DNA of 64,000 nt from Ipomoea triloba (Eukaryota > Streptophyta > Magnoliopsida > Solanales > Convolvulaceae). Shown piece by piece: positions 24,841 to 36,682 of the stretch. Positions within the stretch are counted from its first letter, which is position 1. Each line of letters begins with the position of its first letter. The stretch lies in the NCBI RefSeq assembly GCF_003576645.1, contig NC_044916.1, positions 36,686,601-36,750,600 of the forward strand. Direction: 5' to 3'. The notes below the pieces were generated by a model that searched no databases, was not told where the DNA came from, and saw only the letters and a list, made by a program, of their open reading frames with translations. Made by a program: the position numbers and the translations under genes.

Positions 24841-25969
24841 ACATTATAGTAAATTGTCCCATATAACCTAAAATATAACCCTTAACCAAACAAAGTAATA
24901 TTATATTCCACAATCCAAACCAAACACACCAGGTAATCTTACATTCCCAAAATTTCACATTACCTTCGTGGAGGTAATCCTATTACCTGGGGTAATCCAA
25001 GATTCCGTGAACCAAACGCTCCCTAAAAGTAATTAAGCAAACATTGTTTAATCTGTAAGTTTACCCCAACTTTATGCATACAATTTTCAAGGGAATTTAC
25101 TTATTAAAAAAACCACATTATTAATTTTATTTTGGGGGCGTATTCAACTTTCAATTTGACAAAATCAGCTGCTTCAACTTCAAGAGTCCATTTATGAAAG
25201 CATTCAAACATCAAAGACGAAAAAGAAAAAAGTTATTGGTATAAACTAAGAACTATGGACTAAGTTTACCTCCACAGCCCTAATCAAGTGAAAGAAGAAG
25301 CTGAAACACAGGTGCATACCAGTGCATGTTGGCGTTCGCAGTATAGCAACGGTGGGCGAAGCGGCGGCGGTTGGCGGAGCATGCAACGGCGGTGTAAATC
25401 AGTAACCTGAAATGAATAAATGACACTGCTTCCATTGAAAATTAGAAACGATGCTAAAGCTGAGGAGAGGCAGACATTTGAATAAATGAAAAATCGTGAA
25501 AATTGAAATCAAAATGAATATTTTAAGAACAAACAAGTGTAGCCGTTGAATTTGCAGTGGGTGAGGAGAGGCCGTGGCTTGATCGGCTGGGCACGGTTGG
25601 AGCCTGAACTGGCGGCCGACTATGGATCTCGGAGTGCGTGATCGGCTGCTTGAAGCTGTAATGAAGTAATTGCATAATTTTTGTAAAAAAAAAGTGATAT
25701 TTGTGTCATTGTGTGTTATCAATTTTAGTTTGTGATAACTCAAAAAATATTTGTAATTCTACTACTAATGTAGTTTATAAAGAGATTTCTAATAATTTAT
25801 AATTTGTGTTTTAAATAATATAATCTTTTCTTATTGACCCAAATATTTCATTTTAATATATTGATTTATTTTAATATAATCTTTTGTTATTGACAATAGG
25901 ATTTTAATATAATCTTTTCTTATTGACAATAGGATATTATGGTGAAATAGTTGTAATTCAACGGTTAAT
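24442..25969. repeat. 1528-bp direct repeat, copy 2
   Basis: This starts directly after the N at 24441 and holds a MITE lacking its first 87 bases. It is followed by a 42-base tandem duplication (see 25928-26011). The position of the N at the junction points to two overlapping contig ends joined without merging. Confidence 0.9.
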
Positions 25970-26011
25970 AATAGGATATTATGGTGAAATAGTTGTAATT
26001 CAACGGTTAAT
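25928..26011. repeat. 42-bp tandem duplication
   Basis: The segment containing AGGATATTATGGTGAAATAG appears at 25931 and again at 25973, a period of 42 bases, at the right end of the larger duplication. Confidence 0.85.
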
Positions 26012-26859
26012 TATTGGATGAGAAATATCAATCAACAATTATAATGTTAATGATAAATATTGATCACACTCTTGGACTTTACAATGATACTCGGTTGATT
26101 GTAATAAAGTCATACGCTATCAAATATTGGGTTGCTATTAAAGAAACCAGTATTTGTTTATGGACAAATGTTTGTAGCGGCATCCAGTGTAATTAACCCC
26201 AACAGTTTCAAAATATTAGTTTGTGGTGAATCGGAAAGAGTTTGTACTTCTACTACTAATGTGGTTTACAAAGAGGGATTTAATGATTTGTAATTTCTTT
26301 TTTTTTTCAATAATTATAATCAATCAAACAGTATGTTTCTTAGTCATTGTACATGTTTTTGTGAACTCAATATTACATGATTTTTTGTATCTACTTCATG
26401 AACAATACTTATTATTTATTTATACCAAAATATAGATCTATTATATATGGTCGTGCATCGCCTATAAATATATATCTTAATAAGAATTGTACTCCAACCA
26501 CTAATGTTATATATCAGGAAATTTTTAATAATTTGTAAATAAAATTATCATTTAGGAATCAATATTTCTTTTGACGTGCAATATTCTATAAATACATTTT
26601 ACAATTTAATATGTATAGTCTATTATCACATATATTCATGCCGTTTGTTTATTACAATAATATTTTGAACTAAAATTTAAATTGCAGACCGTGCATCGCA
26701 CGGGTACAACACTAGTAAGTAAATATATAACATGCGTATGTGTCTTCTATTGTGATTTTTGTGTCTTGTGTTATTAAATTTGTATCATACAAATATGAAT
26801 TTTGTACCTCTCGTTTTGAGATCCTGGTCTATGATATAAATTGATGTATTGAAATGTCT

Positions 26860-26958
26860 GGGCTCCCTGTTGGGGGGTGACGATGAGGTCCAATGGACCA
26901 TGCAAGTGCGAAGCCCACAACGTTAAAACCATTACAATGATGACCTCATTCTGAGTTT
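26860..26958. repeat. 99-bp dispersed repeat, copy 2
   Basis: This is the partner of 18581-18679 in the same orientation. It lies about 145 bases beyond the Helitron-like 3' end. Confidence 0.85.
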
Positions 26959-28885
26959 GTGCTTACCTCATTGAAGATGTTGGTGCAGGCCCAAAAATAA
27001 GAAAATAGAACAACAGATAAAAGGTGGTTGTCAAACACATATTGCCAAAGATCAGAGTCGTCGTGGTCTTAGATAAGAAGGTGTTCATTTAAAGAAGGAG
27101 AAGATGCAGGGACCATTAGAGTTGAGTATGATTGGATTGGAGTAACTTCATTTGTTGGTTATACATTGTTGATCATACGTAGCTATCTTCCTCATCTTAG
27201 TGTCTTATTGCTTGTTTGCTTGTTCATCCCCGTAACTGAATTTTTTGGATTCTCCTCTCAATATCCTCTTTCACTTTTTCTAAATATAAACTGCCAATTT
27301 AGCAATCTTTTTTTTTCCCATTTAATTACATAATAAATAATTGTTTTTTAATACTAGTGACTACTTTCTCAACTTATTGAAACACAAAAAGTCAATACCA
27401 CATCGATTGAGGCTGGAACCCTTGACAATTTATTATATGTATATATGTTGGTTTTAGATTATTTAGGATTACTATTTACTAGTTTTCAATTTTTCATACA
27501 TGCTTGTACGAAAATAAGTGCTCAACATTGAGCCCCACTAGGCTGATTGTGTCAAATTTGCAAGGATTGTAATAATGCACCAAAATTTAAAAAGAAAAAA
27601 TTATTGTGAAAGTCAATACATCAACTTGCAATTTACACCCATTTTTAATGTTTGGATAGCCGAATTCGTGCACATAATCCTTGATTTAGCCATCAATGTT
27701 AGGATTTTTAGTAATGGAAATATGACAAAATGAGTACAATTTTGTTTAGCAAAAATTCAGCGTATAACATTCAAAGTACCAAAAAAAAAATCCACCACGA
27801 TATACCATGGATTGACAATGTTTTCTAGACACAATATATGATATGATGTTTCACGATGCAATCATTTAAATTTTAGATTATGGTATTCGAAAAATTTTAA
27901 AATTTTCATAAATTTTTTTTTTTTTGATTTATGAGTAAGCCTAGTCTATAGCTGCTACTTTGGGTGAAGTTTATATTATTATGACTATAACAACTACAAA
28001 GGACTATAATGAGATAAATTAGTCTAGATTGCTCATAACTAATTAAACTTGAAGAGTTATGGTTATCAAGCCAACTACCCGACTAACTTGACTATGATTT
28101 GCCACCAAATTTTCATAATTCAATTACTATGTGCATGATAAGTGCGTGATAACCCATCTCGTTTGTATTCTCAAATCGGAAACCCATTTGCTAGATAGCT
28201 ATGCATTTTTATTATATACTTTTCTTCTGTCTCACCTTTTATCCCAAAACAAACCCTATATTTGTACACCAAAGCCAACTTTTATCCCCCGTGTCCAAAT
28301 GCACTATCATGGTGATTCACATGTTCCACTTTCATTAACAGATGTTATGTCAATTTTCTCATCACAATTCCATATTATTATGCTTTAGGCCATTATGGGG
28401 GTGAATAAACAAGATATTCTCATTTGTTTAGGATCAAAAAGTACAATTATTACGATAAATAGAGAGAGGGAGAGGGACAGATTTTTTGCACACCAGATGA
28501 GACAGCTTATGTAGTTGGTGTGTATATGTTTTACTAAGTAAAATGTCCCCATTCCCCAGCTGGGTTTGAAAGTGGCTTTTGGTTGTACATGAAAATTAGT
28601 AAAAAGGGTGAAGCTTTGTATGGAGTGGCTGCTTTTTACCCTTTTATCATGACACCAGGCCACTATCTTCTAGTGTTCTGTGGTTTCTATTTTTCTATTT
28701 TGGCTTCTTGCGTGCTCTCCATAAGAAAAGCATTTGCAGGACTCCAGAAACTGATGATATGATGAAGAGGAAAAAGATGAGATGCTGCAATGGAGGATAG
28801 GATCCTCCATAGTCTATATATATGGACCATGTATAGTACTAGCTAGTAGTGGGACCACCTGAGGCAGGAAATTATACTAGCTTAA

Positions 28886-29130
28886 GCCTCCTTAACATTA
28901 GGTCAACTTATGATATAGTTGGTTACCTGGTGAAGTTTCAGAAGAAAAATCAGGGATTGAGTCTCACCAGCAGCAGTGTGGAGCAACCTCCCAAAGTTAG
29001 GAGGCTTCTTGTGCGCAGTAAGCAAATGTCTAATTTCTGTGTTCAATTGAGTTACCATGATTGACATCCTTCCAGATTCTCTGTCGGACCCTTGGGGTTG
29101 GGGATTCAACCTTTTGGGAAGAAAAACTAG
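28886..29130 (+). mobile_element. SINE family B, diverged copy
   Basis: The 3' half (CTTGTGCGCAG, GAGTTACC, TTCCAGATTCTCTG, GGGGATTCAACCTTTTGGGA) parallels the copy at 33389-33630 in order and spacing. The A-box region (AGTTGGTTA) is degenerate. Confidence 0.55.
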
Positions 29131-30681
29131 TTTATAATAAATAGACAAATGATTGTGCTCATTTGAGATTACGGATTTGATTCCTAACTCTACAAGTAGC
29201 TTAATTTAGCTTGCATCAAAAGGTTGTCAAATGCTGGTGCGCACAAAGGATCTGTCTACTTTAGACTACTAAACTAGTGAGTTAAGTCTGTGCTTGCAAC
29301 ATTTAAATTAGTTATATGTATCATTTGATGATTAAGTAATATCGAGGGTAAAGCAACAATGTCCTCCAAATGTCATGAGGTAAATGAGGGAAGGAAAGGA
29401 GGCCATGTTAAAGAAGAAAAGACTGGGAAAGTGAGTAGTGAACTATAAGCTTTAGTGCATGAGGTACAATAATTTGGGTGGGTGTGAGTCTTATTATTAA
29501 ATTCACATACAATAATAATCTTCAAGATGAAAAGAAGAAGTCCCCACAATGATACAAAATGCTTTAAATGCATTTCCAATCATGTCCACTTTTTCATGAG
29601 AAAATAATTAAATTGGATCTAACCCAGTTAGTCTGATAGTTGACTTCATAATTATAAGATTTTAAGTTTGATTTTCTATAGTCTATAAAAAATGTTAATT
29701 ATTAACATGTAAATTTTACTTAAGATGTACTTTTAGACAGCGAGAGTATATGAACTTTTCCATAAATTAAAAAATTAGTTGGATGTACAATGGTCCACCG
29801 TTGGTTTTTCCTTGTATGGTCCCCATGCAAATCTGAGCTGCAAACTTCAATCCAATTCTAGCTCAAACTCGCTCTAATCATTTCCTTCCCAAACAAGGCC
29901 AAACCAACTCAAACCCATAATCCTATACTAAGGTCTTAGGTGACTTAGTTTAATGTTTTTGGTGAAGAGTCACATAACAACTACGTACATCAACAACTAG
30001 GCTGTTCAGCTGACATTATTGAATTCTTTGGTCTCTCATAATTAAACTGTGCTGTTCTGTTCATGATTCTGTTGACACTGTTCATTTTTATTCTCAACCC
30101 AACATTTAATTACATCAGACAAGTAGAATATATATATTGATAGTTTTGTGAGAACATGAACAGGTTAGGAAAATAAAAATATTATTAACTTGAGACTCAA
30201 GAGTCAAAAGAATACGTATAAAGCCTGAGATACATTAGGAATCGAATTCTGGTAGGTTAGCAGAAGGCCGGGAGGAGACTCAGGCCAATAGAGCAGAAGG
30301 GGTTTGGTGAGATAAGGGATTGTTTTTAAGGGGAGGGAAGGCACCCTAGTTATATTGTTGAAGGACTCTGGGGTGTTTGATAAATAGACAGCATTGGACA
30401 ACCTTCATTCTTGGTCACACACGTATGTGTCACTCCACTAAGTGCTTCTAGCGCACTCCATGCATAAGTGGAGCTTCCTGCCATTTAGTACATCTTGAAT
30501 GGTTTGGTGGTCTGGAACTTGTGTTGTTATGCTTGAGGTTGTACGTTTGAACCCCATAACAGCACCTCTTATAATATTTTGCTCCAAGCTAGTTACACTT
30601 TACGGATAAAGATAACACCCAGCTTGGGCGATTGGGCCAAGACTTTTCTAATTAAATGGACACCCGAAGTCTCATATCCTC

Positions 30682-30683
<2 letters not shown>

Positions 30684-30735
<52 letters not shown>
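30684..30735. repeat. (TA)n microsatellite
   Basis: About 26 uninterrupted TA units. The YIYIYI-type ORFs over it on both strands are artefacts of this array. Confidence 0.95.
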
Positions 30736-30739
<4 letters not shown>

Positions 30740-32960
30740 GGGTTATATAGCATTTGGTGAGATGAAGGGGGACCATGGTGGTGGTGCCAGATTTCCAATG
30801 GCGTTCTGGCAATCGGATTGGGCTCTTTTACTAACATGAAAGGAAAAGAAGGGGACACTGGGGGGACCTATATGTTTTTTTTTTGGTGGGGATTGGGGAT
30901 CGTCTTTTCTTTTTTACCTTTAAATTATATTCATGATCAATTGATTGATTATTTTCATTATTATATGTTAATTTGTTGATCAAGATTTCGTAATGAGATC
31001 CAATTACTATAGGAGACTAATTAAAGCATAATTGTTCTTTAGTGATTTATAATTACTATTGCTTCCTATTAGATTTGAAGTCATTATAATTAATAAAAAA
31101 TTATAACGTTGAGGTTGTTGCCAACTATGCATGCATAATGGTCCTATTGCAATTTGCAAATATATATACAATTGGTCCTTTTACAAAACTAAACAAAAAT
31201 TAAATTATAAATTTTAAAATATGCTGAACACTTTTATATATTCCATCTATCTCATTTTATCTGTCATAGTTACTATTCATTAGTCAAATTAATTTTTTTT
31301 TTTTGACTTGTTTTCATTAGTGTTCATCGGAAGTCAGGACCAGTGACCATTAAGCTAGGATGTAGTTTAAGGACTTCTAAGAGGAAATAAGGAGACCTAT
31401 TTATTCCTTCAAAAAAAAAAAAGAAAAAAAAAAGAGACCTATTTATATAGTGTAGAGGTCCCCCAGATGCTCGACAAGTGTACGGCTCTAACTTGCATTT
31501 ATTCTTGGTCATTCATGTCCCCCACTATTTGATTCAAAGTATATATAGGAAATAAAAAGAAAGAGAGAAAGTATAGAATTGGTTAATTGGAGTAAATGAC
31601 AAACAATGGAACAATAATATGATAATACGAAGAATCATTTAAAGACAGTAACATTGTTGTCTAATTGACAGATAACAGAATCTCAACTTAAAAGACGTAT
31701 TTTGAACTTAGTTACGAAACATATTATATAATATATATATACAATGATTCAATTTGTTTTATATATTGAGATATGACATTTCATCTTCCGAGATTAAAAA
31801 AATATATATAATAAATAAAGAAGGGTTCCCGGAAGCATCAATCAGAAAACAAAAAGTTATCTATTTAATAATTAATTATTTTATTATTAAAAGTTTCAAA
31901 ACATTGTATACAATTTGAAGAAAAGGTTATAATATTGCAAAAATCTTTTACTAAAAAAAATATGTTTAACTAATATATTCCTATCATGCCAACTATTATG
32001 TATTATGATGACACCTATATTACTATTTCAAATTATGTGACGAGCTAAACCTCAATTATATTATTTCCTTTTCCCAGCAGTGCTCGTGGTTCCATTGCGT
32101 ACAGTCGTACCAGTTTTGTCGCAAAGATGACCGGAAATTATTAGCCGTGCCGGTCGTTGGTCGGGAGTGTTGTTGTTATTCTTTTTTTCTTTTTAATAAA
32201 TAAGTAATGGACTGCTTTATCTATCCTCATTAATTAGCGTATAAGTACGGATTAGCATATATGGTGTCAATATCTATAGATAATATATTTAATGTATGTA
32301 ACTATGTATGCATACAAATAACGTATATATCTAATTAGTATAATATGTGAACTCGATTAATATAATTTATGATCTAAGTATAATTTGTATGTTCTTATAT
32401 TATAATGTAAGAACTTAATCCGCGTTACATATTGTTAGTATAACAAGGACACCCAGTGTATAACATCTTAAGATTTAACATCCTTTTCCCAAATAGACAT
32501 TGTATTCTCTATTAAAATTATTCTCTCTCATAATTTTTATTTCATACCCGTTATTTAAATGATGGTGTTAGCCCATCATCGACTACCCACTAATCGTAAA
32601 ACCAATAATATTATAACTTAGTCTATAAAAAGAGCTCGACCTCCAATTGCATTCAAGACTTCAAGTATTACGTATATTACTAAGGACCTTAGCGTGCGTT
32701 TTCAAAAAAAAAAAGAAAAAAAGGACCTTAGCGTGCACGTAGATAGTGATGTCCCAAAATGAGTTTTATGGTTTTTATTAATGCAAAATTAAAATAATAA
32801 TTAGGATCTCCGTCGATCCAATCCTTCCGCTATTCTCACATTTATTATTAGATTATAAAAAATAATATAATAATCATAATAATCCTTTAAATATAGTTTG
32901 CATTACAAATCTAATGTACGTAATTGTTACTCTGTGACTCCTTTATTTATTTATAGCATT

Positions 32961-33140
32961 TTTTTTTATTAATATTGATTCTGTTACAATGTAGTATCTG
33001 TTCATATCTACTTTTTCAACCTACTGAAGCATAAAGAGTCAACAACTGCCTCCACTGAGGCTCGAACCCCACTCCCATCATCCATGTGAGTGTGTAAACC
33101 GAGACACCGGGCGCTTCTAGACCACAAGGTCTTTGGCAAA
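32961..33140 (-). mobile_element. SINE family A (tRNA-derived), near full length
   Basis: On the minus strand it begins near GACCTTGTGGTCTAG (A-box region), has a perfect B box GGTTCGAGCC (complement of 33059-33068), and ends in an A tail (the T run at 32961-32968). The A-to-B box distance suits a tRNA-type polymerase III promoter. Other copies or fragments lie near 27355, 37904, 45683 and 46829. Confidence 0.75.
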
Positions 33141-33388
33141 ATATTTTTTTATTTAGTGTACGGTAGAGTGTAGATGCTCTCGTAGTCTCACCAAGAAAAA
33201 AAAAAAAAAAGAAAAGCAAATTGCATTAGGTATACTCTGTGTATGTAATAGGCTTAACTAAGAGATGCTGGTAAGAATCAAATTTGAGACCGAAAATTAT
33301 GCTCTATCCACTAAGCCACCCTTTTCAAGACTTTATAGCATATCTGCTATGGAGATAGACAGTTACAAATTATAAAAGGCATAGCCCG

Positions 33389-33630
33389 CATTGGCTTAGC
33401 TCAATGGTTTAGTTGGCAATGTATGGAGAAGAGACCAATAATGTTCGAAATTCAGCAGCGATAATGTAGGAATTTTGTTCAAAGTAAACAGATCCCTTGT
33501 GCGCACCGTCATTTGGCCATGTCTGCCGAGCCACTGAGTTACCGTAATTTACCTCCTCCCAGATGCTCTGTTGGGCCTGAGGTGTGGTCCTTAAAGTTGG
33601 GAATTCAACTTTTTGGGAGAAAAAAAGTAC
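33389..33630 (+). mobile_element. SINE family B (tRNA-derived)
   Basis: TAGCTCAATGG at 33397-33407 fits a polymerase III A box and GTTCGAAATTC at 33443 a B box 36 bases on. The body continues through TTGTGCGCACCGTC to TTTTTGGGAG and an A-rich end. A diverged relative lies at 28886-29130. Confidence 0.65.
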
Positions 33631-33779
33631 AAAAGCACAAATAATTTCTTTTGATTAAATGTTAAATTCATTGATTAAAATTATAATTACTGTTCTATCT
33701 ACCAATCTAAAGTTGTAAAACTATAATAATAATTATTACTCCGTATTATAATTAGGCAGATGCATTTAATTAATGAATG

Positions 33780-34599
33780 TGATAGCGTAAATGGAACCGG
33801 GGGTTATGATTACACTACGAATACGTATGTTTGTCAATAAGTGGGAGGGCGCTCGTAGGTCAGCCGGTCGGTCTACCGTAGGGCGACCGGTCAGTCCGAG
33901 GCTGAGAAATATCCCGAGTGGTAAGTAGTTACGAGCAGGTTGCTTAGAATAGCGCAGGCTGCTATTGTAGGGTGGTCAGGTTGCAATTACAGAGCGGGAA
34001 TTACAAGTGAACGGTTACACAGGGTGTAGACCGTGATATAGATTGATGTTGTAGGGTGAGATTACAAGTAGTGAGTAGTAGTAGTTACAATCAGATGGAG
34101 ATGAGAAGTGAGGGGGAGACCCCTCCTATTTATACTAAATCAAGTCGGTCTACGCATTTAATGCACCAGCTGCAAGTGGCTTGACGTGGCGTCTTCTTGT
34201 TGGCTTGGTCAGGCGGTCACTCTGCAGGCTACGCGTAGGTTGACTGGTCGAGGTTGTAGAGCCGCAAGTTGTCAATCACCGGCCTGCAGGTGCAAGTTGG
34301 ACTGCTTTACTTGTTGTGTAAGATAAGGTTTCAGCTTGCAGGTTGCGTCACCTTGTTGACCGACCGGTCATCCTACCGTAGACCGGTCATCCTACCGTAG
34401 ACTGGTTGGGTGTGTTTCCGTCGGGGCAACTCCAATGGGTGATCCGAGAGCATTTTTGTCACAACGCCTATCGATACGGGCGGTACGGTTGACCACAAGT
34501 GATTTATTCCGGTCGGGTTAATGGCTATGACGGACTGGTCGGGTGACTTCTTGTCGGAGCGGCTATACGGGTCAGTCCTTTGTGCGTATTTACCCATCA
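33780..34599 (-). mobile_element. solo LTR, 820 bp
   Basis: Read on the minus strand it starts TGATGGGTAAAT and ends ATTTACGCTATCA, the TG...CA form of an LTR with short inverted ends. The five bases GAATG flank it on both sides (33775-33779 and 34600-34604), as expected of an integrase target duplication. A TATAAATA promoter (complement of 34128-34135) followed by a pyrimidine-rich stretch sits mid-element. No gag, pol, primer-binding site or second LTR is found nearby, so it is a solo LTR. It is more GC-rich than its surroundings and contains a 19-bp direct repeat at 34362-34399. Copia or Gypsy cannot be decided. Confidence 0.85.
34362..34399. repeat. 19-bp direct repeat inside the solo LTR
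   Basis: GACCGGTCATCCTACCGTA occurs twice in tandem. Related CGGTC/CTACCGTAG motifs occur again at 33860-33895 near the other end of the LTR. Confidence 0.9.
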
Positions 34600-34604
34600 G
34601 AATG

Positions 34605-36682
34605 ATTATAGAGGCAAATTATTAGTATTGGTATTAATTGTTGAGCAAAGGAGTGACCATCACGTGGCCTCCAGTGGGATGTCTATTTCATACATAATGT
34701 ATCATCACACCCCTCACCATTCTCATCCTCTTAATAATGTTACCCACCTCATTACTTCTAGCATTCTGTATTTGCATTCTATCCACCTCTATTTATTACT
34801 ACTCATATTTGTATTATAAGACTAATTCATTCAATTTTTAATTATATTTTATTTAACAATCAACTCTTAGGTCTTAACCCCTATTCTCACCAATATTCGT
34901 ATCTTACGGGATAAGACTAATTTAATCAAGTTTCAATCAAATACTTTTTTATCAGTAGCTAAATTAATATTGAGCCCTAACTCCCAATCAATAATACATA
35001 TATTTATTATGAACGTTCAAACAATACATGAACTTCTGCATATATAGAAATTATTAAAGAGAATATTGCATGCGTTGACGCTGTGCTGTTAACAGTTAAA
35101 TGTAACCGTTATTAAATGTGTTAAGAAAACAAACAAAAATTCGCAAAAAGACGTATGCTTTTATTTCTTTTTCTGTAAGAAGAATAATGGTACCTTATTA
35201 TAATTAACAAGTAAAGAAAAAATAAAGGAAAGGAAGCCAACAATTGAACAAATCCCATTGCGTGTTTTTAAGCATAACGTTATTGAATTTTCCCTTTTCA
35301 AGCTGGATGCACTTTGCTTGGCAGCCATGTGATTTAAGCAGCTTTTGCATCCCCACCTCATGCTTTTTTTTTTTTCTTTTTTTTTTTTTATAACTCAAGT
35401 TTTACAGTCAAATTATATCCTCATCTTTATGAATCCACGATCAGACCTATAAAAAATAATTCGAGTCAATATAACTTCTATTTAACATCAAATTTTTCAA
35501 ACACAAACTCTCAATATTCGTCGTAGAAATTGCATTGCAATCCGAAATCTCAGCTCATATAGTAGCTCAGGACTAACCTTGGCTCGAGCCAATTCAAGTC
35601 CTCCCTTATGGCAGACGTAATTTGTATCCACCTTTACTTTTTACAAAACTTATAAATAATTTTAAATATATTAAATTTAATATTATTTTACTTAATATAA
35701 TGAGATGAGAGATATCTTTAAATAGAGTACATTTTTATTAAAGAGCAACTCTATATCAAATTAGGAATCAATCCTAAAAACATATAAAATGGAACAAAAA
35801 TCCAATTTAGTGAAGAATTCAACTGAAAGCATCCCAAATCCATTTTTGCTATGAATCACAAAAGGAAAGAAAAAAAGAAAAAAAAAACAGAAAAAAGCGG
35901 GGCATTTGCGGGAATATAATAAAAACAAGGCAAGGCCAAACAGAAAGCGCAGAGGTTAAAAAGGCGAAGGCGCACGCTAATTAATGATGACACAGTCAGG
36001 TGGGCTGTTTGGTTGCGTGCACTGCTACGGTGCGCTTAGATGCTTTTTCACAACGCCAACCTGATTCCACTATCTTCCACCACCTTTCCCAAAACACCCC
36101 CGCTCTTTCTGGAGGGAAATAAACAATAAATTAATTATTAATTTCACTGATCCACAGCTAAACTTGAAGCGTGCAAACAGTTTTTTACTGTTGTACCCGG
36201 AGATTTAACCGCTCTTTCTTGGAAACAAATTCTTATCCTTTCATATATATATATACAGAGAGGTTGTGATGTGGAATTGTTAAATGTTTCTTGAGAGAAG
36301 GCAGGATATGCTCTGGGGATGATGATATAAAAATATATAGATACAGAGCAGAGGGGGAGCGAAAAATGTTATTGATAAACTAAAACTATATTGACTTTCG
36401 CGAAGATCAATAAGCGCTGGGATCGGACTGAGCCATTGCAGAGAGGCTCGTGCAGGTTTTGTCTTTTGGGTGTGGGGGCTTTGCATTCTTGATTTCAACT
36501 CTGATTTTTTCCCGCTTTCATGATTTACTCTTCCCACCTATAAGGTCTCTCTCTCTTTCTTTCCCTGTGTTGTTCATATATACCTCCATGGCACCATTTA
36601 CTGTTCTTCTTCTTTGAGAAATGAATTTGGGTTTTTGATGGTGTGCCAGGCTGGCAGGGGTTACTGATTTTTTTCTTGGAAG
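34605..36682. other. flank and 5' region of the DUF547 gene
   Basis: I see no separate gene. From about 36243 there is a TATATATA stretch, then a plausible leader up to the ATG at 36683. The segment TATAAGGTCTCTCTCT (about 36540) to GTGCCAGGCTGG (about 36645) could be an intron in the 5' UTR, but this is a guess from motifs. The Lys/Phe-rich ORFs at 35161-35398 are poly(A)/poly(T) translations. Confidence 0.45.

Larger units (their letters stand above)
21846..26715 (+). mobile_element. Helitron-like non-autonomous element
   Basis: The 3' end has the Helitron signature: a hairpin CCGTGC-ATC-GCACGG at 26689-26703, then an 8-base spacer and CTAG at 26712-26715, followed by host T. The 5' end starts TCCTATCTATAATAAAGC directly after a host A, consistent with insertion between A and T and a 5' TC. 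No Rep/helicase reading frame is visible. The interior (about 4.87 kb) is AT-rich, carries a Tourist-like MITE and a 1.5-kb direct repeat, and has a GC-rich island at 23800-24130 that could be a captured gene fragment. The 5' end is less certain than the 3' end. Confidence 0.6.
26716..32960. other. gene-free stretch rich in SINE fragments and simple repeats
   Basis: I found no gene in these 6.2 kb. The contents I can support are the second copy of the 99-base repeat (26860-26958), a fragment of SINE family A near 27355-27425, a family-C fragment near 27925-28090, an old family-B SINE (28886-29130) with a short inverted family-B fragment near 29230-29270, and a TA array (30684-30735). Near 31235-31300 a segment (CATCTATCTCATTTTATCTG) resembles a Stowaway end. 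The ORFs here are short and several run through the TA array. Confidence 0.5.

Noticed and set aside
23869..25743. Two identical 114-codon ORFs
   Set aside because: They are the same sequence in the two copies of the 1.5-kb direct repeat; no domain is recognisable.
30204..30401. 65-codon minus-strand ORF, considered as a retrotransposon polyprotein fragment
   Set aside because: No conserved protease, integrase or reverse-transcriptase motif, and no open frame on either side.
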